Notes under the pieces: model-generated | Told to the model about the DNA's origin: nothing | Databases searched by the model: none | Seen by the model: only the letters and a program-made list of their open reading frames with translations | Shown: piece by piece, positions 45,053-57,094 of the stretch | Layout of the letters: every line of letters begins with the position of its first letter | How positions within the stretch are numbered: position 1 is the first letter of the stretch | Source: Thalassia testudinum | Lineage: Eukaryota; Streptophyta; Magnoliopsida; Alismatales; Hydrocharitaceae | Direction: 5' to 3' | Assembly (NCBI GenBank): GCA_037157565.1 | Contig: JAZHRO010000062.1 | Location: 3,162,001-3,226,000 of the forward strand | DNA length: 64,000 nucleotides | Made by a program: the position numbers and the translations under genes

Positions 45053-45090
45053 TTTTTGCTAGGGACTAGCAGAAGATAGGCATGGGGGTG
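45053..45090 (+). promoter_or_regulatory. F terminal hairpin and PPT
   Basis: TTTTTGCTAGGGACTAGCAG, then AAGATAGGCATGGGGGTG directly before the 3' LTR. Confidence 0.8.
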
Positions 45091-46814
45091 TGATGTAAAC
45101 ATGTTTACATTGCATAAGATGTCTATTTATGCATGTTCTTAAGTATAGGATTGCATTACATACTATAAATATTGCATAACATGCAACATCTTGCATTTAG
45201 ATTAGTTTGAATAAAATGGAGGTTAATTATCTCCTTTTATGTTCAGGGACAGGGAAAACTTTTTATCAAGGCATCGGATCGAAGATCCAACCGTATAGAT
45301 GTGATCAGGTCGACGATTGGAGTTCAACAACTCCAAAATTTCCCTAATCAGACATCTGTAGCATCAGATAGAGGTCGGGGAACCCTAGAAGATCAAGGGC
45401 CAAGATGGTGTGAATCCGCACTTCAAACGACAAATCCAACTGCATGGATGGATTCGGATCAACGATCGCAGCCTAACGGTGCGAAAATCGACTCAATCTG
45501 ACAACCGTGGCACCATCTACATCATCCAAAAGATGGATGGCCAAGATTGCGCCACGTGGTGCCATCTCAGCCGGCCAATCGGCCGCTGCACTCACTGCAC
45601 CCTCTCTTCTTCATCGCTTCTCTGCCGTTGGATGCGCATCCAACGGCTGTGGATGTGCACGCCTAAATCGTAAGCGCGACACCAACGCGCTGATGGCATG
45701 TTGGTCGAACGCGCTCACGAGAAGGCGAGGCACGTGTTCAAATTGCGGCTAGCAGGCGAGCGGGCGCGATTGACCGCTCAATCGCGATCGAGAAGTCGCA
45801 CGCGTGTAATAGCGTTCACGCCATATCGCACGCTCGCACATGACGCGCCATCACATGCGCGAGTGCGCACTGAGGAGCAGGCGAAGAGGTGAGTTAAGCC
45901 GTCCGATCTCACAATCGGATGGCCAAGATTTGCAAATCATGAACGCGTGTTTGATGCGCGAGCAGGCAAGCAGGCACGCGCGCTCCGCCCCACGTCGCCC
46001 ACGATGGGGCTTTAGCAATGGTTTTATCCGTCACTAATGACCCCTTATTTAATGTTTTGAGATTTAAATGACCAATTTGCCCTCATTCCTTGCAACTATA
46101 AAAGGAGGCCCCCTCCACATGAAATTCTGATCCCTTCCTTCTCTTCTCTCCTTCTCCAAAGCTCAAGAGAAGCTTGTCCCACACCCGGGATGCTTCTCGC
46201 GAGATAAAGGCAAATTTTCGTCCCCCTTTCGGAAGTGGATCTCGTGACGACGACGATGTGCTGCCTCGTTCCCGTTCTTTTCGCTTCGTCCTTCTTCGTC
46301 CTGCTCCGTTCCCTGTCGTCCAAGCATCGTCCCGTCTGGCTCATCCTCCAAGCGACCATCGAGGAGGATATCTCTCTCCCCATTCTTTTTACTGCTTTCT
46401 AGAATAGATTTATTGCTTTCTAGAGGAGATTTACTGCTTTCTAGTATAATCATTTTCCCTTTTTCTAGTCGTAATGTTTAGTGTAACGAACAATCCTTCT
46501 GATAATGAATTCCATGTTCATTCTACATCTCTTTTTGGTTTTTTTGTTTGTAATATTCTCTCTCTCTCTCATTCTCTCTTTCTCTTTTCTATTTATTGTA
46601 AATAGATAGATAGTTTCTAATCAATTATTCTACTTCATGATAAATAAAACAAATAAATATTTTTTTAAAATCAAACGTCTGCCTCCCTGTGTTCGACCTG
46701 GGATTTCTATTTCGGTATAAATTTTATTTATTGAACACGAGTTCTTCACTTTCATACTACGACGACAGGTTTTCAAAACCAAACACGTTAGCGTAGCAAC
46801 TCGTAGCTTCAACA
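45091..46814 (+). repeat. F 3' LTR
   Basis: 1724 bp, same landmarks as the 5' LTR: palindrome 45093-45110, fold-back 46006-46044, TATA 46097-46104, GCCTCCCTGTGTTCGACC at 46681. Confidence 0.95.
46097..46104 (+). promoter_or_regulatory. F 3' LTR TATA box
   Basis: TATAAAAG. As the 3' LTR it could fire outward into C's 5' UTR and LTR, antisense to C. Confidence 0.65.
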
Positions 46815-46819
46815 TGTTT

Positions 46820-47866
46820 CAAACAATTGTACGCATCCTAGATAAACCTAGCGAAGTGCAGACCTCTATAATCTACCGGGAGTCTAGGTAAGACTGGCAT
46901 GCGAATCTAGATCCTGTGGGTGCTAAAAGAGATAAGGTAGAAACCTGTGTATGTGTATCTTAAGTGATCGTGCTATGTGCATGGTAGCAATCAACACAAT
47001 GGTGATGAGAAACCTCAGACAGGTTTTCAATCAAGTTTTTATGTCTCCTTTTTTATTTTGATTCAAGTATTTAGAAGGTATTTTCTATGCTGCTTGTCTC
47101 ACTTTTTTAATCCTTTCAAAACAAGAGATGGTCTTTTTAATTTTAAGTCAAATGCAAGGATGGCAGGAGTTGAGGAAGGATAAGAAATGCATACTTAACT
47201 CCAACAATTCTTCAATATGCAAATGACTTGGAGTTAAAATCTAGTAGGTAAGAATGCAACCTAAGAATGGATGCCTAATGATATGCTGTTGCTAGATAAG
47301 GATGAGATTTTTTTAAATATTTGATTTTTTAATTTTTTTGGATTTTTGAATAATGCAACAAACAAAAACAAAAGAAAAAGAAATCGATATGAAAAAATTG
47401 TAAACGAAAAAATCACGTCGATGAGAGATGAGTAGAGAGATAAAAGAGAGAGTCCACAAATATTACAAAATGTGTTAGAATAGGCTCTCACAACTTATGC
47501 CTAATAAATGGTCCTAGGTAATATACCTAAATATAAACTAAGCTATACTAAACTACTACTATTACTACTACTAATGCTAATGTAGCTACTCCAAGGGAAA
47601 ACTCCATCGGGATGTCAGGTCAGGATCGCAGTGAACCCGCCAGGAAGACAACCTCCATCTGGAAGATGACGCTACTCCTACTCAAGTGCTACAAAAACAA
47701 CAATTGATTAGTAAAAGAATTAAAGAATGTATATAAAAAAAGAATTAATCAATAAAAGAATGATTATGTACAAATAATGAATATGAATGAATGAATTTAT
47801 ATACAAAAGCAAAAATTATTTACAAATGAAGAATTAAAGAATGATTTTGGCATATAGAGAGTTGCC
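46820..47866 (-). other. C 5' UTR
   Basis: AT-rich leader between C's PBS and gag, interrupted by F. No ORF supported; A/T-rich simple stretches at 47690-47860. Confidence 0.6.
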
Positions 47867-47884
47867 TCCGCGGCAATGGTGCCA
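47867..47884 (-). promoter_or_regulatory. C primer-binding site (outer, presumed active)
   Basis: Plus strand TCCGCGGCAATGGTGCCA, three changes from the tRNA-Asp 3' end, 4 nt from the repeat boundary at 47889. A better-matching site lies inside the LTR at 47953-47970. Confidence 0.75.
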
Positions 47885-47888
47885 AAAA

Positions 47889-50800
47889 TAATCGACTTTC
47901 TACGACATGTTAATCAATCACTTCACAATAAAACGCTGTTGTCGGGTTCCTATCCCTGGCAACGGCGCCAAAAATAATGGTGTGAAGCGCGATTGTGGTT
48001 CGTAGAAAAGTCGCTGTTGTTGTATATGTCACAAATACAAATCATTATCGCGTCAATTTTATTTATTTACATAATTTTTACTGGTTTATTCTAGGTCGTT
48101 CTCTGGGAGGCAGTTATTGATATACATCACTCTCTAAGTCCAAAATTATTCTTTAATCCCAAAAAGATCAATTTTATATATAATCATAAATGAATGAATT
48201 AATCAAATAATAGCTCAATTATGTATAAAGGAATAAACTAAAATGCTTGCAAATACCTAATTACAAACAAGAATCAAACACTCTACATATATACTGTATA
48301 CTATCTATTTTTAACTTATAATACTAATTCTTACATAAATATACAATAATAAGTAAAAACATATACTAGACTGCCCTAACTTAACATACTGACATTACAG
48401 TAACATATATAATATCTACAGTGATAGATATAAATGATGCTATACCCTAGAAAAACTATGTATAGAATTTAAGGTAGAAACTAGGATCTGCAGTGACACT
48501 TATTCTATCTATAGTGACGGTTTATTCTGTCAGTAAAGCTATATGGTTATTTATGTACATATATAGCTCAAACATTACCCATACTACATATACGTATTAT
48601 ACATATTATTTATTTACAGTATACTCTATATTTGTTATATATACTTGTATGTACACATTACACTTCTTTCTCTGCTACTACTCTTCTTTCCCTCATATGT
48701 TAACTTAGCCGTTTCTTCTTCCTCTTTTGTTCTTCTATTTCTTTTCTACTTATGGCTCTCTCACTTTTTAATTTTAACACTTAACCATTTGTTCTCTCTT
48801 CTTAATCCCCCCTTATTAGGCCTTACTTAGTTTAAAAATTAGGTTTATTAGTTGGCAGGCGGCCTTTTCGAGGGATACACAGCACCCTCTCGAGTGGGAC
48901 CAGACCTCTACTAAGAACCGCTCTAATTCATTCATTAGACCTCTTAATCGCATTTTATGCTCCATAATGGGCTCATTCAAGCCCTCGCACAGTGCATGGC
49001 TCCCAGCCACACACCGCACACCAGTACCACATCACATCACAAAGCCATATCCCATATCATGCTCAAAGGGATAAGGGGATTCATTTTCGGGTGCCCAACG
49101 CCCGTGACGACTGAGCGGTAGAGAGGACAAAAATAATATAAGTGCCTCAGACTGCTTGTGCACCTATGATGTGGCACTATGTGTGCCGCTACCCAGCGCT
49201 GAAATCACAGTGCAGCAGTTCTGATTTCATAGTTTTGGCCCTTGATTTGAGGGCCATAATTTATTATAAATTAAAAATAAATTATGTGATATTAAAGTAT
49301 TTACATAGTACTACATAATTGGACAATTAATTTACAAAATTAATTACGTTTATTATATAAATAAATTAGGTAAAGTTTACGGTTTATTCATACTGTTTAT
49401 TAGGTTTTATTTCTTAATTACGTATAAATTATTTAATTGATGGTCTAATTGACCCTATTCAGTATTAATACATTTATTAAAGTATTTAATAAAGATTTTT
49501 ATTGAATATTACAACATTTATTTAGATTTAATTTCCATTTAAATAGCTTATTTTGGACTTTTTTATATATAAATTAGATATAACTAATATAATACATTAT
49601 AAATATAGTGAAATTAGCTTATTTGCTTAAAATACATTAATACAAATATATAGTATAAATTAGTTTAGTTTTAACTTAAATTACTAATTTATTTTAATTT
49701 AATCTAATAACTTAGCTAGTAACTTAATAAATTAATTATTTATTCTATATGTATAATTAAATTATGGTACAGGGTTTATTACGTACATTATATATACATA
49801 AATACATATGTACAGTATTAGTAGTAAATATGTTTATTTACAGGGTTTTATTAATGTACTTAGAGATAGTACATATAAGTTAATATAAATAATAGATAAT
49901 TATATGAATAAGTTATATACGGTTTGAGTTATCTTAAATATTTAAGTTACTTTATATAATATACACATAAGTTTTATATATACATTATGTACATATTATG
50001 CATTATGTACATAGAAAGCTTAGTATATAACTTATATTTACATGTATGTACATAGTATATAAGGTGTTTTTAGGTATTTTGAGGGTTTTTCTTCTTTTTA
50101 TGGATTTTGTGAGTTTTATAGAGGTAAGAGGTGAGAGAGAAAGAAAGAGATGAGATAGAGAGAATGTTTTTGGTGTTTTTGTATTAAAGGGGTTTTATTG
50201 AGTTTTAAGGTAGACTGAATTATCGGCTGGTATGTTCTACCAAGCTGAGGGTTTAGAATGCCTTAAAACTTGGCATATGTGTAAAAATTTACCTAATCTT
50301 CACTAATACAGGTTTATTTTATTTTTTTGGATTTTTTAAAGTATTTTTATTTAATTACAAAGTTAGCTCATTTTAGGGTCTTTTAAGTATTTTCAAAAGA
50401 ACCTAAAACCCTAAATCTAGTTCTAATGGTTAGATAGGAAGTAGACTGCCTTAAGTAGGTTCTAAACACCAACTGAAAGATGTGCAATCACATAATCAAG
50501 CTCTTTAACTCCATTCCAAAAATTTCCATAGTTGGATAGTTAAGTACAAAAACTAGCCAACAATGAATGATTTGACACAAGATACAAGCATTCAAATGCA
50601 ATTTTTAAAATCAAAATCAGTATAGGAAAGCTTGTACACCTAAATTACAACATTTACAACAAGTCAGCTATTTTAAGTAATCTAATCCTAACCCACCATC
50701 CTACTGTCTTAAGATGTAATAGCAGCTGCAGGAGAAGCAGTCAGCAGCCAAAATCAAGCACAATAGCAGCAATGCTGCTAACAGCAGCAGTAGCCACTGA

Positions 50801-52830
50801 ACAACAGCTGGTTGAACTGGTGCAACAGCTCCAGACATCTTTAGAAAACATCCAAAAGCTGTTGTAGAGTCTAGATTTCCAATCTAACAAATCAGTCCCT
50901 AATTCTGTACATACAAATCCCAGATCATACTTGAGAAAGTCTGATCAGAGTTGTAAAATGTACAAATCAGGGAGCAATTTGCATGGAGTTCAGGGTTGGG
51001 AAACCCTTGGAGTGTAGCTGCTAATGCAACACTTTAATATGATGGATTTGGGATTCAAAACTCATAACAGAAATCATCCTTAAAACAAAATCTGACAATA
51101 CTTGGAAATCATTTTGCAATCAAATCAGGTGAAAGGATCCACATCAAAAATTCTCAAACAATGTTTTTCATTCCAAACCAAAGAAAGCTATTGATCTAGT
51201 ACCTTCCTTATGCTATAGATAGCATGAAGAAAGAGATTAAATCAGTCAATTTAATCTAAAAACTTGAATCCCAGACCTCTGAAACCTTAAGGAATATTGA
51301 GAATTCCTTAGGTTAAAAATCAGAATTGCACTTAAAAGCAACTCACAGTTACTAGGTAGAGCCTAAAATCAACAACGTTGATTCTCCTTAGCTCTCCCAC
51401 ACATTGTAAACCATCAAAAATCTCCACTTAAAATCAAATACAGCCATGGCTCATTTGAGGAAAAAACTATCATTAAAATCATCTCAGATTCACTACCATG
51501 GAAAGATCTATTCAAAAGCTTATCGATTTGCTTGATCAAACACTCTTTAAAACCCAAGTTGATCAAAATCTCACGATTTTGCATTGAAAACCAAATCAAA
51601 ATTAGATCATGCAAATCAATTCCATTTTAAATCAAGATCATGGGTCTTTGTGAACAAAATGACATGAATGGGAGACCCCTAGGTGGTTTATGACGCTAAT
51701 TTCAGATCTGAGGTTCAAAGCCTTCATATCTGAAATTAGGTCTATTGAAGGGGTTATTTATGAATTTAATTGCGAGGAAAAATAGAGAACATGAAATGGG
51801 GATGTAAAAGGGGAGATCATTGGTGAGTGAGATGAATTCATCTCCTCTGATCTAAATTGATCAGAGGAGGTGGATGTGATTTCTACACTAACCTACTCCT
51901 AGGCTAAATTACAAACTAGTGGATTCCCTAACTGATCTACTCCTAACTGATCTACACTACACTAACAGTCACTACAACTATGATACAGCTAAAAAGCATT
52001 AAAACCTAGTCTAAATGGAAGAATGGGACCTTTGGATATCCACCTGGTGGATGGAGAGGAAGAATGGAGGGAGGAAGCGCTCCAGCGGAGAGAAAACCCT
52101 CTAGTGGAGTTCAGGGTCGCCCTTAGGTGCTATGAAGTCCTTAGCGGTGAGGAGTGTTGGAGAGAATGTGGATTTCACAGCTGGTGGCCGTGAAAATGGG
52201 GAGAGGTGGGGAGAGTAGTTGGAGAGGATGAATGATCGCTAAGAGGTGTAGGAGGGAGCGATCGCTCGCGCACGCAGTTGTGGAGCTGCTTAAGTAGGAA
52301 GAGCAGTGGATCCAAGCACCGCGTGGTGAAGTTAGGCATTAAGGGCATGGGCGACAAGGATGAGAGGAGAGAGCGCATGCAGCTGCCAAATCAAAAAGTG
52401 GCCGTTGGATGGGATTTCGGTGAAAAGGTGACCACACGCGCTAAATCACGCGAAGGTTTGATTCAAATCGAGCCACAGATCAAGCGATGAAGAGAATGGA
52501 CGGCCAAGATCATGTGAGTTCCTCGCGTGAACAGTGTTCACGCGGGAGCTGCAGGCAGTTGAAGTCTTTTTGTGAAATTGCAGGGTACACCCCTCTAGAA
52601 GGGGTAGAAAAATTGTAGGCAGGCCCATAAGTGATAAAGAATGGTTACAGAGAGACCCTTTAAGGCTTACAAATAGGTCTTTGTGGGTTACAAATAAGTC
52701 CTAGGAAGTTTTCTAATGAATGAAATGTAATACACTAAGGGCCTAAATGTATAGCTTTAATTTCAAGGCCTTAATGATGTCCAAATGCATCCAAGTTTTT
52801 ATATAAGCTATGATGAGTCGCAACTCATCA
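47889..52830 (-). repeat. C right LTR (5' LTR)
   Basis: 4942 bp. Matches the left LTR from ATCGA(A/C)TTTCTACGACATG to ACTCATCA, without S and without the 21257-21500 segment. That deletion lies in U3 close to the LTR start and may have removed promoter sequence. AT-rich block at about 49255-50090. Confidence 0.9.
47953..47970 (-). promoter_or_regulatory. Fossil PBS inside C right LTR
   Basis: TCCCTGGCAACGGCGCCA: the tRNA-Asp 3' end with one change, followed by AAAATAATGG, as a PBS would be beside an LTR. Confidence 0.78.
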
Positions 52831-54018
52831 TTCACCAACATTGAATTTCGACCGTTGGATCTCTATACAACAGTCAAGAGCTTGTGCCATCTGATCTCTT
52901 CGCTGGACAATCTAGCGTAGCAGCGTAGCGGTTGCGAAGCTTACTTGCAAACCCGTGGCACAGGTTCGACTCCTCCAATGCCTCTAATCGACTACAGCAG
53001 AGAGGCGCGCCCAAATTTGACCGCTCGATCTTGATCGAGCGAATGAGACCTCGCTACACAGCGCAAGGGATGTAGCCACATGCGCACGCTCAATCGCACG
53101 CCCAGTTCGACACCTAATCAGATACGCAAGCCGAGCGTGCTATCCTCGTGCAATCATGATTGTCGATCGAGCATTTGATGGTGAGAAGGCAAGCACGTGA
53201 GCACAGCTGCAAGCGAGCATGAGCTAGAGACCTTCAACAACATTTAGGGTGGAGCTTCAGCAACGCCTTTGATGTCACTAAATGCCCTATACATGAAATG
53301 TTCCCTCTCCTCCACTATAAAAGGACCCCTACACCTCCCATTCTTCCTCATCTCTTCCTTTCTTTCCCTCACCACCTCCAAGGCTCTAGAGAGAGCTTGT
53401 CCCAAGCCTGGGATGCTCCTCTAGAGTAGAAAACCAAAATATTTTCTCGCCTCTCACCCCCATTTGTGGAGCATCCCGTGGCCGTCCTCTCACCACCTTC
53501 AGAAAGAAGATCCTCGCCACTACGCCATCTTGCCTCACCCTTCGTCATCTTGCCTCGCCCTCCGTACTCCAGGTCCATCCTTGTTCGTCCCGCTCCTCAC
53601 CACCTTCCTCTAGGCGATGTCAGAGCGAGTTGTCTTCCAAGAGACCGTCGAGGGGGACTCTTCTTACATCTATCTTTTACTGCTTTCTAGTGTAGTTTTT
53701 CGCTTTCTTAGTTGTAGCAAACTATTTGAGATATATATGTGATTGTTTCTTTCTCTCTCTTTGCACGTAGATTAGATAGAAATTATTTTGGCCTGATCTC
53801 TTGCATTATAAAAATACAAGAAAAACTACAAAAGATAAAAACAACAAAAACAAGTAAAACTGAAAGCATGGATTTCAAAACCAAACGTTCGCCTCCCTGT
53901 GTTCGACCCGGGACTTCCTTTCGAGTTTTGATAAATTTTATCTGGTTAACGGATTTCTATGCACTACGACGACGGGTTTCCAACTCAAATCTTTTCGCAT
54001 ATGAAATCTCACTCATCA
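52831..54018 (+). repeat. G 5' LTR, second piece
   Basis: Resumes at TTCACCAACATTGAA, matching 58843 onward. Holds the dyad CGCTCGATCTTGATCGAGCG (53022-53041), TATA 53316-53323, GCCTCCCTGTGTTCGACCCG (53891) and the end …ACTCATCA. Confidence 0.88.
53316..53323 (+). promoter_or_regulatory. G 5' LTR TATA box
   Basis: TATAAAAG in CCACTATAAAAGGACCCC, same context as 59296-59303. Confidence 0.7.
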
Positions 54019-54021
54019 TTT

Positions 54022-54039
54022 TTGCACCATTGCCAGGGA
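54022..54039 (+). promoter_or_regulatory. G primer-binding site, decayed
   Basis: TTGCACCATTGCCAGGGA, about four changes from the tRNA-Asp complement; 3 nt after the LTR. Confidence 0.75.
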
Positions 54040-55225
54040 GGCAATGCTCTTTGGTTTTTACTGTGTTTTCCATCTTACTTAACTTTTTAGCTTACTTTGC
54101 TCCTTTCTTTCTGTGATTATAGGTACCCTTCTGAGGTGAGCCAAAGTGGAATAGATTAGAGCAAAGTGTAGTTAAAAGGTTTTGTAAGTGTATCCCCCAC
54201 CCACCCATTAGATTTCCATTTCATAACCTAATAACTCAAACTCAAATCAACTTAGGTGCTTGCATAAACCCTAGGTTAGATCATGATTGCTTGATTATCA
54301 CTTCACCTCACCTCACCCACTTGCATAAATTCAAAAAAATAAGAAAATATTCTTCTCTTTTGGGATTTAATTAAAAGAGACACACTTAACACCCATAAAT
54401 TCTCATCCTAAGGCGCACAATCACTTTGATTCTACCACTTAATCGGGATCTAACCTGTGGATCCAATACACCTTAACTCAACACACAAATAAGTGAGTAG
54501 AAATTTATTTAGGTTAAACATTTTGTGTGCCTTAATCTGTGGTGTGAATAGTCCAATTGATTGATTTGTTTCAGCCGTACCACTTAAGATAAAAGTGTTT
54601 CATCAGTAGGTTGCCCCATAGGGTTGATTTTTAGGGATGAACCGACACTCCACATTATTTTTTATTTTTAAAGGAATATATCATCTTCGGTGCTTGCAAA
54701 ACTTGGAGTGTTCTCCTAAACTTCATTGAATACACCTAAGATTAAACCCTAAAGGCTACTAAAAAGGTTAAATCCTAAAAGACACATCATCAAATAACCT
54801 TGTTTGAAAACCCTGGTTGTGCACACACACACATTTGAATTGATCATTAAGGGCACAACCCATCTAAAGGGCCCATCATATTCCAAGAGCACAATCATCC
54901 TAAGCCTAATTAAAATTGAGTAGACATTGACCTTAAGGATTGATTCGCTCTTCGGGACTCCAACTGAGATTTTTTTCAATTAATCTGCTTCTACCATGAT
55001 TGGGGGATATCAAAAGAACCTGAGGCGCAAGCCAACGGAAGAACCTTCTCCCCAACCCCTCCCTCTAATTAGTTGAATTTACTGGATAGAAGTAGATCAA
55101 ATTATTTCTGTCATCTAAAGACGAGTCCTAGGAGTTTGTAAGTCTTTAGGGTAACCCACCTAAGGATAGGTTTTGATTGATTGTACTACAGGGCACCTTT
55201 CTTTCCTTTGTTTTCCCTCCTACTT
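54040..55225 (+). other. G 5' leader
   Basis: Collinear with F's leader; no ORF supported. Confidence 0.55.
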
Positions 55226-55905
55226 CATCATGTATTCTTCGACACCATACACATAGTTCAAATCCTACCCTCCTACCAACACTTATCCTCAAGATGTTAC
55301 TATCCCAACTCGACTTATGATTCCCCATCTCCTAATCGGGATAACTTTCATTAGGGATATGAATCCGGACCTCAGTGTCCAGGGCCTAACCCTAGACAAC
55401 AAGACTATGATTATTATCCTTCTTACGCCTATAATGATTATAGATCTCCACCATTTGATGATCAACCTAACCGATCTACAATCAAGAAGGATATGATGAT
55501 TATAACTTTTACCCTCCCCAGGATTATGCTAAACATAGGTCACCACCATTCTTTGAACAACCTGAAAAGACCTATTATCAGGGAGAACCTCAATTTCTTG
55601 ACTCCCATAGTTTTAACCCAAACCCACCTAACCTTGAATAGAACCATTCAGTTCAGGTGAACCAGGTCCAAGATAGGGTGTTGCCTAACTTAAGGAACAC
55701 TATACAATCTTTAGAAGCTCAGCCAACACCATGCACTAAAGCATCAGAGCCAATGATCAAAATGATTAATGAACTTAATAGTTCTTTATTGGATTGGCTC
55801 CAAGATGTTAAGGATAAGGTCTCGGGTGAGTTTCTACTTGGGATATTGTCAAGATTGAGAATGAAATTTGTGGTTGCCCTAGTCCAATCTTGGTATGATT
55901 CTTAA
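55226..55905 (+). pseudogene. G ORF1, broken N-terminus
   Basis: Homologous to F ORF1 from ATG 55226 (MYSSTPYT-stop) and through shifted frames; intact only from 55657. That part reads VQDRVLPNLRNTIQSLE and LLDWLQDVKDK and ends VQSWYDS-TAA (55903-55905), aligned with F's VQSWDDS-TAG. The Tyr/Pro-rich half has stops and frameshifts. Confidence 0.65.
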
Positions 55906-56520
55906 GATGAAACCCCTTCAAGAGAGCCAATGTCTAAGCCCGCTCAGATGCTTGTTAGGGGGGACACATTTAATGAGATCGGGGATGACCAGGTTGGGTT
56001 AAAGCAACCAATTGAGGATGAACCGATTGCCTCACCTGAGATTCCAGAGCCAGGGAATGAGGAAAAATATGTCTCCAAGGACCAGGAAACGATAGATATC
56101 TCTGAGACACATATAAATGAGGATCTTGAATTCTTTGATTCCGAGGATGAGGCATCTCTTAGTGAAGTCTCCCTTGAGCCTAAGGAACATGATTTTAGTG
56201 AGACAAACTGGCCTGAGGAATTTGATGAACCATTTGATAGCCTAATTATCGAAGATTGTGATCTGGTTGGGGCCAACTTGGAGGATCCGAATCTTGATTT
56301 ATTAGAAGATTCAATCAGTAGCCCCATTTCTCTTTTGCACCCTGAAGAATATAGTGATGATCTTGAAATTATCAAACCCAAGTCAATTCTGATTCAACCA
56401 CAATTATTGGACTTGGATATATCACATGAGGTGAATGATATGCTTGAGGTCCCGAAAATCAAGCACTTGAACTTGGAGGATAGAAATTTGGAAATGAAAA
56501 TCTGGGAGGCTACTTCTTAG
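55906..56520 (+). CDS. G ORF2: acidic protein, in frame after ORF1 stop
   Basis: Same frame as ORF1, open for 204 codons from the TAA to TAG 56518-56520. It is acidic (DLEFFDSEDEASLSEVS, EEFDEPFDS) with KSILIQPQLLDLDIS and the end KIWEATS-TAG. It aligns with F ORF2 almost without gaps although many residues differ. No known domain. Confidence 0.55.
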   Translation, partial: DETPSREPMSKPAQMLVRGDTFNEIGDDQVGLKQPIEDEPIASPEIPEPGNEEKYVSKDQETIDISETHINEDLEFFDSEDEASLSEVSLEPKEHDFSETNWPEEFDEPFDSLIIEDCDLVGANLEDPNLDLLEDSISSPISLLHPEEYSDDLEIIKPKSILIQPQLLDLDISHEVNDMLEVPKIKHLNLEDRNLEMKIWEATS

Positions 56521-56880
56521 GGAAAGACGATTTTGGATTTAAGGGTTCCTGTTGACTTGAAACCACTTACCTTCTATCAGGACCCTTATGATATCTTTGA
56601 CGTGCAACCCAAGCTCGAAATAATTGACTATCTTTCAGAGCTAAACTCTAAGTGGACACCCAAATTTAATGAATCAGATCTACCCATTGTCCACCACTTT
56701 AGTCTTGGGTTGCACACCACCAAATCGCAGGCCCAGCCCTGCAAACACAACAATCTCAGGTTCTGGATGATTTTTATCTAAAACCTTAGAACCACTCGAT
56801 CCTGGGGCATGGGTCTACACCATAATCTAGTCCACATCTGTGGACACCTACTCGCAGGTCCTATGATCAATATTTTTATT
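56521..56880 (+). CDS. G ORF3: GMGLHHN segment, with one internal stop
   Basis: Continues the frame: VPVDLKPLTFYQDPYDI, SQAQPCKHNNLRFWMIFI, a TAA at 56779-56781, then WGMGLHHNLVHICGHLLAGP. The internal TAA is absent from F and is probably decay. The hydrophobic tail seen in F is less clear. Confidence 0.5.
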
Positions 56881-57057
56881 TTGATTCTGACCTACACTTG
56901 TGAATTCCTAATTCCTTCTTTGGTTTGTATATTATGACTAGCTAAAGGCAATAAAATTAGCACATGTGTATACTCCTCTCTCTGCGGAGCTGACCATATT
57001 GTCATGAAATTCAAGTGATATTCTATTTACTCTGCCCTTTTCATGTCTTTATTTTTA

Positions 57058-57094
57058 CAATAAGGACATTGCATCATTTAGGCATCGGGGGGTG
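57058..57094 (+). promoter_or_regulatory. G internal polypurine motif
   Basis: CAATAAGGACATTGCATC, then TTTAGGCATCGGGGGGTGG. Confidence 0.62.

Larger units (their letters stand above)
39206..46814 (+). mobile_element. F: non-autonomous LTR retrotransposon with ORF, inserted in C 5' UTR
   Basis: LTRs 39206-40890 and 45091-46814, both TGATGTAAAC…GCTTCAACA. PBS at 40894-40911, PPT ending at 45090, perfect TSD TGTTT (39201-39205 and 46815-46819). The 4.2-kb interior holds a single interrupted frame (42074-43876) and no gag or pol. It is closely related to G throughout, including the ORF and 3' UTR repeats, and is the best-preserved structure in the window. Confidence 0.95.
13773..52830 (-). mobile_element. 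C: Athila-like Ty3/gypsy element with very long LTRs, hosting S, D and F
   Basis: Its LTRs are 13773-21527 (with solo LTR S inside) and 47889-52830. With S, D and F removed the element is about 19 kb. The coding interior on the minus strand holds gag (37489-39035), protease (36216-37171), RT (34899-35948), RNase H and integrase (split by D). It sits in G's 5' LTR with imperfect TSD TTCAT (13768-13772) and TTCAC (52831-52835). The U3 end is a perfect TGATGAGT…ACTCATCA; the other end is CA/TA rather than the usual TG on the plus strand. The LTRs exceed those usually reported for Athila and resemble Ogre/Tat in size, while the pol motifs look Athila-like. Confidence 0.85.
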
